DNA of 64,000 nucleotides from Bacteroidales bacterium (GTDB lineage Bacteria > Bacteroidota > Bacteroidia > Bacteroidales > UBA932). A program made the position numbers and the translations under genes. Positions 35,028-43,000 of this stretch are shown here, piece by piece. The stretch spans positions 1 through 64,000 of the forward strand of contig JAFRXO010000009.1 of assembly GCA_017443465.1 (NCBI GenBank), given 5' to 3'. Each line of letters begins with the position of its first letter. Within the stretch, counting starts at the first letter, position 1. The notes under the pieces are model-generated. The model saw nothing but the letters and a program-made list of their open reading frames with translations. It was not told the origin of the DNA and did not search any database.

Positions 35028-36569
35028 CTACAGATTTCTGAGCAGGTTGGTCAGGCTGGTAGCTTTCACCAATCTGTCGTGAATTTCCGCGATCGGGACC
35101 CGGACCTGTTCCATGGTGTCACGGTCGCGGATTGTTACACAGTTGTCCTCCAGGGTCTCGTGGTCGATAGTGACGCAGAACGGGGTTCCGATCGCGTCCT
35201 GACGGCGGTAACGGCGGCCGATGGAGTCTTTTTCGTCGTACTGGTATGCCACGTCGTACTTGAGGATATCCACTATTTCCTGAGCCTTGGAAGTGAGCCT
35301 CTCATCCGTCTTGAGGAGAGGCAGCACAGCCACCTTGACAGGGGCTACGGGAGCCGGGATATGAAGGACTACGCGGGACTCGCCGCCTTCAAGAGGCTGG
35401 ACCTCATATGCATGTGAGAGAACTGCGAGCACCATGCGGTCAACTCCGATAGATGTCTCGACGCAGTAGGGAACATATGTCTCACCGGTCTCGGGATCGA
35501 AGTACTGGATCTTCTTTCCGGAAAGGCGCTGGTGGTTCCCGAGATCGAAATCGGTCCTGGAGTGGATTCCCTCCAGCTCCTTGAAGCCGAACGGGAAGTT
35601 GAACTCTATATCTGTGGCGGCATTGGCGTAATGGGCGAGCTTCTCATGGTCATGGAAGCGGTAGTTCTCGGCGCCCATCCCAAGGTTGACGTGCCATTTC
35701 ATGCGGTTTTCCTTCCATTTCGCGAACCACTCCATCTCGGTTCCGGGCTTGCAGAAGAACTCCATCTCCATCTGTTCGAATTCCCTCATCCTGAATATGA
35801 ACTGCCTGGCGACTATTTCATTCCTGAAAGCCTTGCCGATCTGTGCGATTCCGAACGGGATCTTCATACGGCTGGTTTTCTGGACATTCAGATATTCTAC
35901 GAAGATGCCCTGTGCTGTCTCCGGACGGAGATAGATCTTGTCGTCGGAGGCCCCGGTGTTGCTCACCTGGGTGGAGAACATAAGGTTGAACTGGCGGACG
36001 TCTGTCCAGTTCCTGGTTCCTGAAATCGGGTCGGTGATCCCGCAGTCCAGGATAATCTGCTTGTATTCAGCCAGATCGTTGTTGTTCTCGGCGTTTAAAT
36101 ATCTCTGATGGACCTCGTCATATTTGGCCTTCTCCCTGAGGATGTTGGGATTGGTCTCGCGGAACTTGGCCTCATCGAAGGACTCACCGAAACGCTTGCG
36201 GCCCTTTGCGACCTCCTTCTCAATCTTTTCCTCGATCTTCTGCAGATATTCCTCAATCAGGTTGTCTGCACGGTAGCGCTTTTTGGAGTCACGGTTGTCG
36301 ATCAGCGGATCATTGAAAGCCGCAACATGGCCCGAAGCCACCCAAGTCTTGGGGTGCATGAAAACACAGGAGTCGATACCCACTATATTCTCATTCAGAC
36401 GGGTCATGGCGAGCCACCAGTATCTCTTGATATTGTTTTTCAGCTCAGCGCCGAGCTGTCCATAATCATACACGGCGGCGAGGCCATCATATATCTCGCT
36501 TGAGGGGAAAATGAAGCCATACTCTTTGCAATGCGCAACGAGAGCCTTGAAAGTTTCTTCTTGAGTCAT
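35028..36569 (-). CDS. glyQS: Glycyl-tRNA synthetase, single-chain (eukaryote/archaea-like) type
   Basis: A 513-residue class II aminoacyl-tRNA synthetase. N-terminal KEYGFIFPSSEIYDGLAAVYDYGQLG is diagnostic of the homodimeric GlyRS. Motif 2 is in FRNEIVARQFIFRMREFEQMEMEFF, motif 3 is in YCVETSIGVDRMVLAVL, and the anticodon-binding domain begins near LHIPAPVAPVKVAVLPL. This form, not the alpha2-beta2 GlyQ/GlyS enzyme, is usual in Bacteroidota. A -7 box at 36600-36607 gives it its own transcript even though folK lies upstream on the same strand. Confidence 0.97.
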   Translation of the reverse strand: MTQEETFKALVAHCKEYGFIFPSSEIYDGLAAVYDYGQLGAELKNNIKRYWWLAMTRLNENIVGIDSCVFMHPKTWVASGHVAAFNDPLIDNRDSKKRYRADNLIEEYLQKIEEKIEKEVAKGRKRFGESFDEAKFRETNPNILREKAKYDEVHQRYLNAENNNDLAEYKQIILDCGITDPISGTRNWTDVRQFNLMFSTQVSNTGASDDKIYLRPETAQGIFVEYLNVQKTSRMKIPFGIAQIGKAFRNEIVARQFIFRMREFEQMEMEFFCKPGTEMEWFAKWKENRMKWHVNLGMGAENYRFHDHEKLAHYANAATDIEFNFPFGFKELEGIHSRTDFDLGNHQRLSGKKIQYFDPETGETYVPYCVETSIGVDRMVLAVLSHAYEVQPLEGGESRVVLHIPAPVAPVKVAVLPLLKTDERLTSKAQEIVDILKYDVAYQYDEKDSIGRRYRRQDAIGTPFCVTIDHETLEDNCVTIRDRDTMEQVRVPIAEIHDRLVKATSLTNLLRNL

Positions 36570-36599
36570 ATCTTTTCCTAAATTTTTCAGTCTAACTTA

Positions 36600-36607
36600 C
36601 AAAGATA
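36600..36607 (-). promoter_or_regulatory. Probable -7 box for glyQS
   Basis: Minus strand TATCTTTG, 31 bases before the start, located between folK and glyQS. Confidence 0.45.
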
Positions 36608-36614
36608 CTTATTT

Positions 36615-37121
36615 TTAGCGGAAATATTCCGGGAAAGCCCGTTTCAGAGGCTCTTTTGCTATTTCCCGCAACGGATCCATCACGAACGAGCGTTCCAGGA
36701 TTCCTTCATGAGGAACTATCAGATACTGCGAAGGATAAGCCGGACGCCAGCAAGCAATCCTGGCGTTTCCATAGAACAGGATATCAATGTCTATCGGACG
36801 TGAATGGTATATCCTCTCCCCTGAATCCCCGTACAAAGGATGATCTTCGCGGCCCAGCTTCCACTCGATCCACTTGCATATGTCCAAAACATGAAGTGCT
36901 CCTTGTGAAGGGGTCTCTCCTGTCCGGCAGATCCGGTAAAGGGCAGCACAATTCAGAAACGCCGGGGCAGAGAACCCATATGCCGGGGTCTCAATTATCG
37001 AAGACAAGGCCCTGCGTCTGGAGCAAAAGGCCTTGTCCATCATAGTCAACGCTTTGATAATGTTTTCTTTCCGGTCTCCAAGATTGGATCCTAAGGAAAA
37101 ATATACATCGACGAATTCCAT
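36615..37121 (-). CDS. folK: 2-amino-4-hydroxy-6-hydroxymethyldihydropteridine pyrophosphokinase
   Basis: A 168-residue folate-pathway enzyme that transfers pyrophosphate from ATP to hydroxymethyl-dihydropterin. Recognised by VYFSLGSNLGDRKENI at the N terminus, ETPAYGF, the signature HSRPIDIDILFYGN near residue 115 with the Mg-binding Asp pair, and IVPHEGILERSFVMDPL. Length is normal. It lies 18 bases after the SufT-like gene and appears to be the distal gene of the suf cluster transcript. Confidence 0.94.
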   Translation of the reverse strand: MEFVDVYFSLGSNLGDRKENIIKALTMMDKAFCSRRRALSSIIETPAYGFSAPAFLNCAALYRICRTGETPSQGALHVLDICKWIEWKLGREDHPLYGDSGERIYHSRPIDIDILFYGNARIACWRPAYPSQYLIVPHEGILERSFVMDPLREIAKEPLKRAFPEYFR

Positions 37122-37139
37122 CAGAGAAAACAGTCTTTC

Positions 37140-37496
37140 CTAGAAATCCTCGTCCATCCCGAGTTCAACACGGGCTTCATCCGAAAGCATACTGGTGTCC
37201 CAGGCGGGTTCAAAAACGAGATCGATTTTAACTCCCTTGACCCCGGGAGTGTTTTCAACATTGTGCCTGAGATCCGCTATGACCTCGTCTGCCATAGGAC
37301 AGTTCGGGGCTGTGAAAGTCATCTTGATGTAAACTTCGTGATCCTTGTTGATATTCAGCTCGTAAATAAGCCCCAGGTCATATATGTTGACCGGAATTTC
37401 AGGATCATATACCTGCTTTATGGCCAGGACAACGCTCTCATAGAGCGGTGCCAGTTCCTTTACATCTGAAGCAGACAGTATCTCGTCCTTTGCCAT
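37140..37496 (-). CDS. SufT-like MIP18/DUF59 iron-sulfur assembly protein
   Basis: A 118-residue MIP18-family protein assisting Fe-S cluster assembly or transfer. Key features are VYDPEIPVNIYDLGLIYEL, FTAPNCPMADEVIADL with the conserved Cys, and the C-terminal VFEPAWDTSMLSDEARVELG. One base separates it from the upstream sufE, and sufS precedes that, so it is part of a minimal suf operon (sufS-sufE-DUF59). sufBCD are not in the window. Confidence 0.9.
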   Translation of the reverse strand: MAKDEILSASDVKELAPLYESVVLAIKQVYDPEIPVNIYDLGLIYELNINKDHEVYIKMTFTAPNCPMADEVIADLRHNVENTPGVKGVKIDLVFEPAWDTSMLSDEARVELGMDEDF

Positions 37497-37497
37497 A

Positions 37498-37917
37498 TCA
37501 CAAATTCTCTTCAGCTATGGTCCTTATCCTGTCTATCATGGAAGCAAGGCCGTTTGCCCTTGTCGGAGAAAGATTATCCTTCAGGCCGATCTCGGTTATG
37601 AAACCGAAGTCATCCCCTGCGATCTCGGCCGCAGTCCTCCCGGAATAGACACTGATAAGGAGTGAAATGATTCCTTTCGTTATTATCGCATCGCTGTCAG
37701 CAGTAAACCATATCCTCCCCTCCTTGACTTCCGAATCCAGCCAGACACGCGACTGGCAGCCCTGAATGAGACGGTCGTCGGTCTTCTTTTCCTCCGGATA
37801 CTCCGACAGATTCCTACCCAATTCAATCAGGTACTCATATTTGTCGAGCCACTCTTCGTAAACGGAAAAATCCTCTACTATGGCTTCTTTAACTTCTTCT
37901 AAACTCTTCATATGCAT
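37498..37917 (-). CDS. sufE: Cysteine desulfuration protein SufE
   Basis: A 139-residue sulfur acceptor that takes persulfide from SufS. The active Cys is in LIQGCQSRVWLDSEVKEG near residue 53, followed by SDAIITKGIISLLISVYSG and the C-terminal LKDNLSPTRANGLASMI, all characteristic. The start may be this ATG or the next one two codons later (MKSLEE). It begins five bases after the sufS stop. Confidence 0.95.
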   Translation of the reverse strand: MHMKSLEEVKEAIVEDFSVYEEWLDKYEYLIELGRNLSEYPEEKKTDDRLIQGCQSRVWLDSEVKEGRIWFTADSDAIITKGIISLLISVYSGRTAAEIAGDDFGFITEIGLKDNLSPTRANGLASMIDRIRTIAEENL

Positions 37918-37922
37918 AATAT

Positions 37923-39152
37923 TCAGCCCCTCAGCATCTTCTTCGCCCTGTCAAGGCATTTGATGAAATACTCAGCTTCTTCCATAGTGTTATACGGTGC
38001 GATCGAAGCCCGTAGCATACCCGTAACCCCGAAACGGTCCATCAGAGGTTCGGCACACATCTGGCCTGAACGGAGGGCGATACCCATCTTATCGAGTATC
38101 AGGGCAAGGTCTTCATGGTGCACTCCATCAACACAGAAAGAGAAAAGCGGAATCTTTTCTTCTGTTCCACGTGGAACCCCGAAAAGCCTGACATCAGAAG
38201 CAGAGCCTAACTTATCAAGCAGATAGTCAATTATTTCCCTTTGTTGTTTCTTAACCTCCGCATCCGTGTTCACCATAGAAGCGAAGCCGAGCGCTGGTTT
38301 CAGGGTCGGAACAGCCAGAAGGTTCTGCGTGCCCGCCTCAAACTTCTCTGGCAGAGGTGCATATGTTGTTCCGCTGAAACGCACGTGATCTATCATCTCT
38401 CCCCCTCCCATATACGGAGGCATCTTTTCCAGCAGCTCTTTCTTTCCGAACAGGACACCTACACCGGTCGCAGAATATATCTTATGGCCTGAAAAAGCAT
38501 AGAAATCGCATCCCGTCCGCTGAACGTCAATTCCTCCGTGTACGACGCCCTGGGCTCCGTCTACAAGCACTTTGCAGCCTTTTGCATGACATATGCGCAC
38601 AATCTCATTAATGGGATTCTTAAGGCCTAACACATTGGAAATCTGTGTAATAGCTAGAATTTTCGAGCGTTCGGAAAGCATTCCTTCCAGGATGTCCAAA
38701 CGGATGTGGCCTTCATCGTCAACCGGGAGGACACGAAGGACTGCTCCCCTCCGGTTACACATAATCTGCCAGGGAACAATATTCGAATGATGCTCGCTTT
38801 CGGAGACTATCACCTCATCTCCCGGATTAATGAAAGCATCCCCGAAACAATTGGCTGCCAGATTAATAGAATGTGTCGTCCCTGAAGTGAAAATGATTTC
38901 TTCCCTAGATGGGGCATTTATGAAATCCCTGACGGCATCCCGGGTCTCTTCATACTCCCTGGTGGCATCGATGGCAAGCTTATGGACAGCCCTGTGTATG
39001 TTGGCATTCGGGCCGAAGGCCAGTCTGTCCTGGTACTCAATGACAGCCGCAAGCCGCTGGCTGGTAGCGGCGTTATCAAAATACACAAGCTTCTTCCCGT
39101 AAACCTCCTGAGAGAGTGCGGGAAACAGCTGCCTTATTTCATCGACTTTCAT
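37923..39152 (-). CDS. sufS: Cysteine desulfurase SufS
   Basis: A 409-residue PLP enzyme that mobilises sulfur from cysteine as a persulfide. The start at 39152 (MKVDEIRQLFPAL) is chosen because the -7 box at 39171-39178 would put the transcription start downstream of the longer start at 39191. Motifs: FDNAATSQRL, TSGTTHSINLAA, ESEHHSNIVPW, VDGAQGVVHGGIDV, the PLP-lysine segment FYAFSGHKIYSATG, and ALRSGQMCAEPLM with the catalytic Cys. A parS-type palindrome lies inside the gene (38163-38178), coding for Val-Pro-Arg-Gly-Thr. Confidence 0.95.
   Translation of the reverse strand: MKVDEIRQLFPALSQEVYGKKLVYFDNAATSQRLAAVIEYQDRLAFGPNANIHRAVHKLAIDATREYEETRDAVRDFINAPSREEIIFTSGTTHSINLAANCFGDAFINPGDEVIVSESEHHSNIVPWQIMCNRRGAVLRVLPVDDEGHIRLDILEGMLSERSKILAITQISNVLGLKNPINEIVRICHAKGCKVLVDGAQGVVHGGIDVQRTGCDFYAFSGHKIYSATGVGVLFGKKELLEKMPPYMGGGEMIDHVRFSGTTYAPLPEKFEAGTQNLLAVPTLKPALGFASMVNTDAEVKKQQREIIDYLLDKLGSASDVRLFGVPRGTEEKIPLFSFCVDGVHHEDLALILDKMGIALRSGQMCAEPLMDRFGVTGMLRASIAPYNTMEEAEYFIKCLDRAKKMLRG
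38163..38178. other. parS-type centromere site 1 (within sufS)
   Basis: TGTTCCACGTGGAACC matches at 15 of 16 positions the palindrome TGTTCCACGTGGAACA found twice more at 39823 and 40118. The core GTTCCACGTGGAAC belongs to the ParB-binding parS class (general form GTTnCACGTGnAAC). Confidence 0.8.
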
Positions 39153-39170
39153 TACAGACCAATTGAATCG

Positions 39171-39178
39171 CAAATTTA
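39171..39178 (-). promoter_or_regulatory. Promoter -7 box for the suf operon
   Basis: Minus strand TAAATTTG with near-consensus TTTC 20 bp upstream (39199-39202 on the plus strand). It decides the sufS start at 39152 and is divergent from ruvA. Confidence 0.55.
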
Positions 39179-39208
39179 ATAAATCTTTCATTTAAGAAGA
39201 AAATGGTC

Positions 39209-39216
39209 TATTTTTG
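39209..39216 (+). promoter_or_regulatory. Promoter -7 box for ruvA
   Basis: TATTTTTG, 18 bases before the ruvA start, with TTTC at 39186-39189 giving 19-bp spacing. Confidence 0.5.
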
Positions 39217-39234
39217 CATTAAAAGAAAAAACGT

Positions 39235-39822
39235 ATGATTGACTACCTGAAAGGCAAAATCGAAGAAATAAACCCGACCGGACTGGTTCTGGAAAACAAC
39301 GGAATAGGATATGGGATCCTTATTTCGCTCCAGACATATGAAAGCCTTAAAGACAAGAGCGAGGCGAAGGTGTACATCCACTATCAGGTCCGCGAAGACG
39401 ACAGGGAATTCTACGGGTTCGCCACAAAAGACGAGAGGGAACTCTTCCAACTTCTCATAGGAGTCAACAGCGTCGGCGTAGCTACGGCAAGGATGATGCT
39501 TTCATCGATGTCTTCCGAAGAAGTGCGTACGGCTATTCTCTCTGAGGACCTTGCAAAGATCAAGAGTGTAAAAGGAGTAGGACTGAAGACCGCACAGAAA
39601 ATAATAATCGAGCTGAAAGACAAGATAGTAAAGGGCGAAGGATCATCATTGGAAACCCTTCCAGGAATGGGAAGGAACGAAAATGTAGAAGAAGCTACAA
39701 GGGCCCTTATTATGCTCGGATTCTCTAAGCCGGTCGTTTCGAAGGCTATTCAGAAAGTGCTTAAAGATAATAATGCCGGCACAGTTGAAGAACTGATAAA
39801 AGCAGCTCTAAAACTGGTCTAA
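39235..39822 (+). CDS. ruvA: Holliday junction branch-migration protein RuvA
   Basis: A 195-residue DNA-binding subunit that holds the Holliday junction for the RuvB motor. The N-terminal OB fold begins MIDYLKGKIEEINPTG and includes REDDREFYGFATKDER. Paired helix-hairpin-helix motifs are in LLIGVNSVGVATARMML and IKSVKGVGLKTAQKIIIEL. The C-terminal RuvB-contact domain is ATRALIMLGFSKPVV. RuvB is encoded about 7 kb away at 47011-48045, so the pair is not an operon. parS site 2 begins at the last base of its stop codon. Confidence 0.97.
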   Translation: MIDYLKGKIEEINPTGLVLENNGIGYGILISLQTYESLKDKSEAKVYIHYQVREDDREFYGFATKDERELFQLLIGVNSVGVATARMMLSSMSSEEVRTAILSEDLAKIKSVKGVGLKTAQKIIIELKDKIVKGEGSSLETLPGMGRNENVEEATRALIMLGFSKPVVSKAIQKVLKDNNAGTVEELIKAALKLV

Positions 39823-39838
39823 TGTTCCACGTGGAACA
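39823..39838. other. parS-type centromere site 2 (ruvA-mnmG intergenic)
   Basis: TGTTCCACGTGGAACA is a perfect 16-bp palindrome filling most of the 19-base gap between convergent ruvA and mnmG. Identical to site 3. Confidence 0.85.
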
Positions 39839-39841
39839 ATC

Positions 39842-41710
39842 TTATCTTCCAAAATAAACGAGAAGTACGGAAATATCTGAAGGAGAAACTCCAGATATCC
39901 TGGAAGCTTGGGCTATGGTCCGAGGCTGATACCTCTTGAATTTCTGCCTGCATTCGATGGTAAGTCCGGAAATCTTATCGAAATCAAAGTATTCAGGAAT
40001 CACAATATTTTCAAGTCTGACCATCTTTTCGGCTAAAGATTCCTCGCGGAGGATATAGCCGGCATATTTTGATGAAATCTCCACAGACTCTATTTCCTCT
40101 TCAGAATACTCATTATTTGTTCCACGTGGAACAAAATTCAGCAATTGATCCAAATGTACTTCCGGACGGGAAACTAGATCAGAAAGTTTCTTGGATTCTG
40201 TCACGGGAGCAGACGAAACAGATGAAAGATACGGATTTACAGCCTCGGGACGAATACTCGTAGTTGATATAAAATCCTTAAGAGAAGCCACTCTATCGTT
40301 TTTTTTCATAGTGGCATCATATCTCTCATCCGATATCAGTCCAATCTTATGAGAAAGAGGAGTAAGGCGGAAATCAGCATTATCCTGACGAAGAAGAATC
40401 CTATGTTCAGCCCTGGAAGTAAACATCCTATAGGGCTCATCAACACCTTTCGAAATAATATCATCGATCAAGACACCGATATACGCCTGGTCCCTGCGAA
40501 GGATGAACGGCTCCTCTCCCCTGCATTTCAGATGCGCATTTATACCAGCAACAAGACCTTGTGCAGCGGCCTCTTCGTAACCTGTAGTACCATTGATCTG
40601 TCCTGCAAGGAAAAGATTATCAATCGCTTTCAGCTCAAGAGTATGTTTCAGCTGTGACGGATCGAAATAATCATACTCAACAGCATATGCAGGCTTGAAA
40701 ATCCTGGCATTTTCGAATCCGGGAATATGATGAAGGGCTTTCAGCTGAACATCAAGCGGCAAGGAAGAAGAGAATCCCTGGAGATAGTATTCATTTGTGT
40801 CCAGCCCCTCAGGCTCAAGGAAAAGCTGGTGCGAATCTTTATCAGGGAACACACGGAGCTTATCCTCGATGCTCGGACAATAACGTGGACCTATTCCGCG
40901 GATCACACCGGAAAAAAGAGGGGAGTCCGCAAATCCGCTTCGAAGGATGTCATGAACCTCAGTATTGGTGTGAGCGATATAGCACGGAATCTGGGGATGT
41001 CCGTCCTGGATGTAGGAAGGCACCGAAGAAAAAGAAAACCTGGAAGGATTCTCATCTCCGGGCTGAAGGGAAAGTTTTGATGTGTCAACCGAAGAAAAAT
41101 CTATTCTCGGGGGAGTGCCGGTTTTCATCCTGCCGGATGAGATGCCAAGAGACACCAACTGTTCGGTCAAACCATATGAAGCGCTCTCCCCTATCCTTCC
41201 TCCGGTAAACTGATTCCTGCCGATGAAAAGTTTTCCGTTCAGGAAGGTTCCGACGGTAAGGATAACTGTCTGAGATTTAAAAATTGCCCCTGTAGTACAC
41301 GAGACCCCCTCAATTTTTGAATTCTCAAAGAGAAGAGATTGCACAGAATCCGCGTAAATATCTAATTTACAATTAGTTTCGAGAAATTTTCGCCATGTAA
41401 GGGAAAATCGGATTTTATCGCATTGTGCACGCGGACTCCAGACTGCCGGTCCCTTCGACCTGTTGAGCATCCTGAACTGAAGGGTAGTCGCATCTGTCAC
41501 CAGTCCGGTGTATCCTCCGAGGGCATCGATCTCCCGGACGATCTGTCCTTTTGCAATTCCTCCGATCGAGGGGTTACAGGACATCCTGGCAAATCCCCTC
41601 ATATCCATGGAAACCAGCAGGACAGAAGACCCCATGTTTGCGGCTGCCATCGCAGCTTCACAGCCGGCATGACCTCCTCCGACGACTATGACATCATAGA
41701 AGGGAAACAT
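39842..41710 (-). CDS. mnmG: tRNA uridine-5-carboxymethylaminomethyl modification enzyme MnmG (GidA)
   Basis: A 622-residue FAD protein that with MnmE installs the cmnm5 group on U34 of tRNAs. The FAD-binding motif [18 protein letters not shown] is at the N terminus. [22 protein letters not shown] and [15 protein letters not shown] follow, then [15 protein letters not shown] near 175, [17 protein letters not shown] near 370, and C-terminal [15 protein letters not shown]. Full length. The gene contains parS site 3, which encodes VPRGT. YbeY lies four bases upstream on the same strand. gidA is near the replication origin in many bacteria, which agrees with the parS cluster here. Confidence 0.97.
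   Translation of the reverse strand: MFPFYDVIVVGGGHAGCEAAMAAANMGSSVLLVSMDMRGFARMSCNPSIGGIAKGQIVREIDALGGYTGLVTDATTLQFRMLNRSKGPAVWSPRAQCDKIRFSLTWRKFLETNCKLDIYADSVQSLLFENSKIEGVSCTTGAIFKSQTVILTVGTFLNGKLFIGRNQFTGGRIGESASYGLTEQLVSLGISSGRMKTGTPPRIDFSSVDTSKLSLQPGDENPSRFSFSSVPSYIQDGHPQIPCYIAHTNTEVHDILRSGFADSPLFSGVIRGIGPRYCPSIEDKLRVFPDKDSHQLFLEPEGLDTNEYYLQGFSSSLPLDVQLKALHHIPGFENARIFKPAYAVEYDYFDPSQLKHTLELKAIDNLFLAGQINGTTGYEEAAAQGLVAGINAHLKCRGEEPFILRRDQAYIGVLIDDIISKGVDEPYRMFTSRAEHRILLRQDNADFRLTPLSHKIGLISDERYDATMKKNDRVASLKDFISTTSIRPEAVNPYLSSVSSAPVTESKKLSDLVSRPEVHLDQLLNFVPRGTNNEYSEEEIESVEISSKYAGYILREESLAEKMVRLENIVIPEYFDFDKISGLTIECRQKFKRYQPRTIAQASRISGVSPSDISVLLVYFGR
40118..40133. other. parS-type centromere site 3 (within mnmG)
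   Basis: TGTTCCACGTGGAACA, identical to site 2 and 295 bp from it. As in sufS the coding strand reads Val-Pro-Arg-Gly-Thr ([12 protein letters not shown]). Confidence 0.85.
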
Positions 41711-41714
41711 ATGT

Positions 41715-42137
41715 TTAAACCGCGAGTTTTCTGATCTTGAGATAATAGTCCTCCTTATCCCTCATCACAGCTTTCTGTTCATCGGTCTGGTCATCATAAC
41801 CGACCAGATGAAGGACTCCGTGGATTATTACCCTGTTCAGCTCATCGGAAAAATCCGTCTTGTAAGTTTCAGAGTTTGCAAGAACGGTATCCACGCTGAT
41901 GAAAAGGTCTCCAGAAAGGACAGGACCGTCACAGTAATCAAAGGTGATTATATCAGTGTAGTAATTGTGTTTCAAGTACTTCTTGTTTATATCAAGAATG
42001 TACGGATCAGAGCAGAAAATGATGTTTATATTACCCAGTTTCCTGGATTCACTTTCAGCCATGATCTTCAACCACCTGTTGTTGACCAACTTCCCTTTAA
42101 ACTTGAATCCTGTGTCTTGAGTAAAATAGGAGACCAT
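41715..42137 (-). CDS. ybeY: Endoribonuclease YbeY (rRNA maturation factor)
   Basis: A 140-residue metalloprotein involved in 16S rRNA maturation and ribosome quality control. Recognised by [46 protein letters not shown] and [20 protein letters not shown]. The classical third metal-binding His (GYDH) is Asp here; I recall Bacteroidota YbeY commonly lacking this His. A -7 box lies at 42157-42164. It likely forms an operon with mnmG. Confidence 0.92.
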   Translation of the reverse strand: MVSYFTQDTGFKFKGKLVNNRWLKIMAESESRKLGNINIIFCSDPYILDINKKYLKHNYYTDIITFDYCDGPVLSGDLFISVDTVLANSETYKTDFSDELNRVIIHGVLHLVGYDDQTDEQKAVMRDKEDYYLKIRKLAV

Positions 42138-42156
42138 AATTGTTAATAATTTTGTG

Positions 42157-42164
42157 CAAAACTA
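42157..42164 (-). promoter_or_regulatory. Probable -7 box for ybeY-mnmG
   Basis: Minus strand TAGTTTTG, 20 bases before the ybeY start; no -33 consensus. Confidence 0.4.
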
Positions 42165-42173
42165 CAACAATTG

Positions 42174-42204
42174 TTTGAAATAAAAATAATTCTTTATAAC
42201 TTTG
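42174..42204 (+). promoter_or_regulatory. Consensus promoter of tonB
   Basis: TTTG (42174-42177), a 19-bp spacer, and TAACTTTG (42197-42204) fully match the Bacteroidota -33/-7 consensus, 42 bases before the start. Confidence 0.7.
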
Positions 42205-42245
42205 AAGCCGATTGAACACATAACGAAAATTTAAATCATCAGAAT

Positions 42246-42938
42246 ATGGAAGTCAAAAAATCACAAAAGGCGAATCTGGAGAACAAGCGCTTGCTGTTCA
42301 CCGAAATCGGCTTGGTGCTTGCCCTCCTGATTGTCTATGGCGCCTTGAACTGGAATCAGAGAGAGGTCAAGAAGGCATCATTGGCAAAAGAGGCGGAAGT
42401 AGTTGAAATTGAGGATATGGTCCCCATTACCCAGGAGACTCCTCCCCCGCCACCAGAGCAGGTCAAGATCCCTGTCCTGTCGGACCAGATCGACATCGTT
42501 GAAGATGACATCAAGGTTGATGATGATATGTTCCAGAACCTCGAGGACGACTCTAACGTCGGTGTCGAGATTATGGACTACAAGGAAGAAGTTGTAGAAG
42601 AAGAAGTTGAAGAAGAGGCTATTCCGTTCCAGCTCGTTGAAGAGAAACCATCATTCAACGGCGGAGATGCCAATGAGTTCTCGAAATGGGTCAACCAGCA
42701 TCTGGAGTATCCTGAAATCGCAAAGGAAAACGGAGTCCAGGGACGTGTTACACTCCAGTTCACCGTTAATCCTGACGGACGCGTAAGCAATGTCAAGGTC
42801 CTCCGTGGTGTCGATTCTTCACTGGATAAGGAAGCTGTCAGGGTTGTTTCCATGTCACCTAAGTGGAAACCCGGAAAGCAGAGGGACCGTGCTGTAAAGG
42901 TTACATACACCTTCCCCGTTATTTTCCAGCTCAGATAA
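42246..42938 (+). CDS. tonB: TonB-family energy transducer
   Basis: A 230-residue inner-membrane protein coupling the proton gradient to outer-membrane transporters such as SusC. One N-terminal membrane segment (LLFTEIGLVLALLIVYGAL) is followed by a Pro stretch (TQETPPPPPEQVKIP) and a strongly acidic Glu/Asp linker (about 75-125). The C-terminal TonB domain follows (LEYPEIAKENGVQGRVTLQF, VKVLRGVDSSLDKEAVRVV, WKPGKQRDRAVKVTYTFPV). The acidic linker is more negative than the Pro-Lys linker of E. coli TonB. ExbB/ExbD are not in the window. Confidence 0.92.
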   Translation: MEVKKSQKANLENKRLLFTEIGLVLALLIVYGALNWNQREVKKASLAKEAEVVEIEDMVPITQETPPPPPEQVKIPVLSDQIDIVEDDIKVDDDMFQNLEDDSNVGVEIMDYKEEVVEEEVEEEAIPFQLVEEKPSFNGGDANEFSKWVNQHLEYPEIAKENGVQGRVTLQFTVNPDGRVSNVKVLRGVDSSLDKEAVRVVSMSPKWKPGKQRDRAVKVTYTFPVIFQLR

Positions 42939-42957
42939 AATTCTACTTTACAACACT

Positions 42958-42987
42958 AAGGCCGTCCCCAACCGGATGGCCTTTTTT
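42958..42987 (+). terminator. Intrinsic terminator after tonB
   Basis: AAGGCCGTCC pairs with GGATGGCCTT (one G-T pair) around CCAACC, followed by TTTTTT. It lies 19 bases after the tonB stop and separates it from hflX. Confidence 0.8.
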
Positions 42988-43000
42988 AATAGGAAACTAA

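Noticed and set aside
39153..39191. Upstream ATG start for sufS adding 13 residues
   Set aside because: It lies upstream of the transcription start predicted from the -7 box at 39171-39178, and MKVDEIRQLFP is the normal SufS N terminus.
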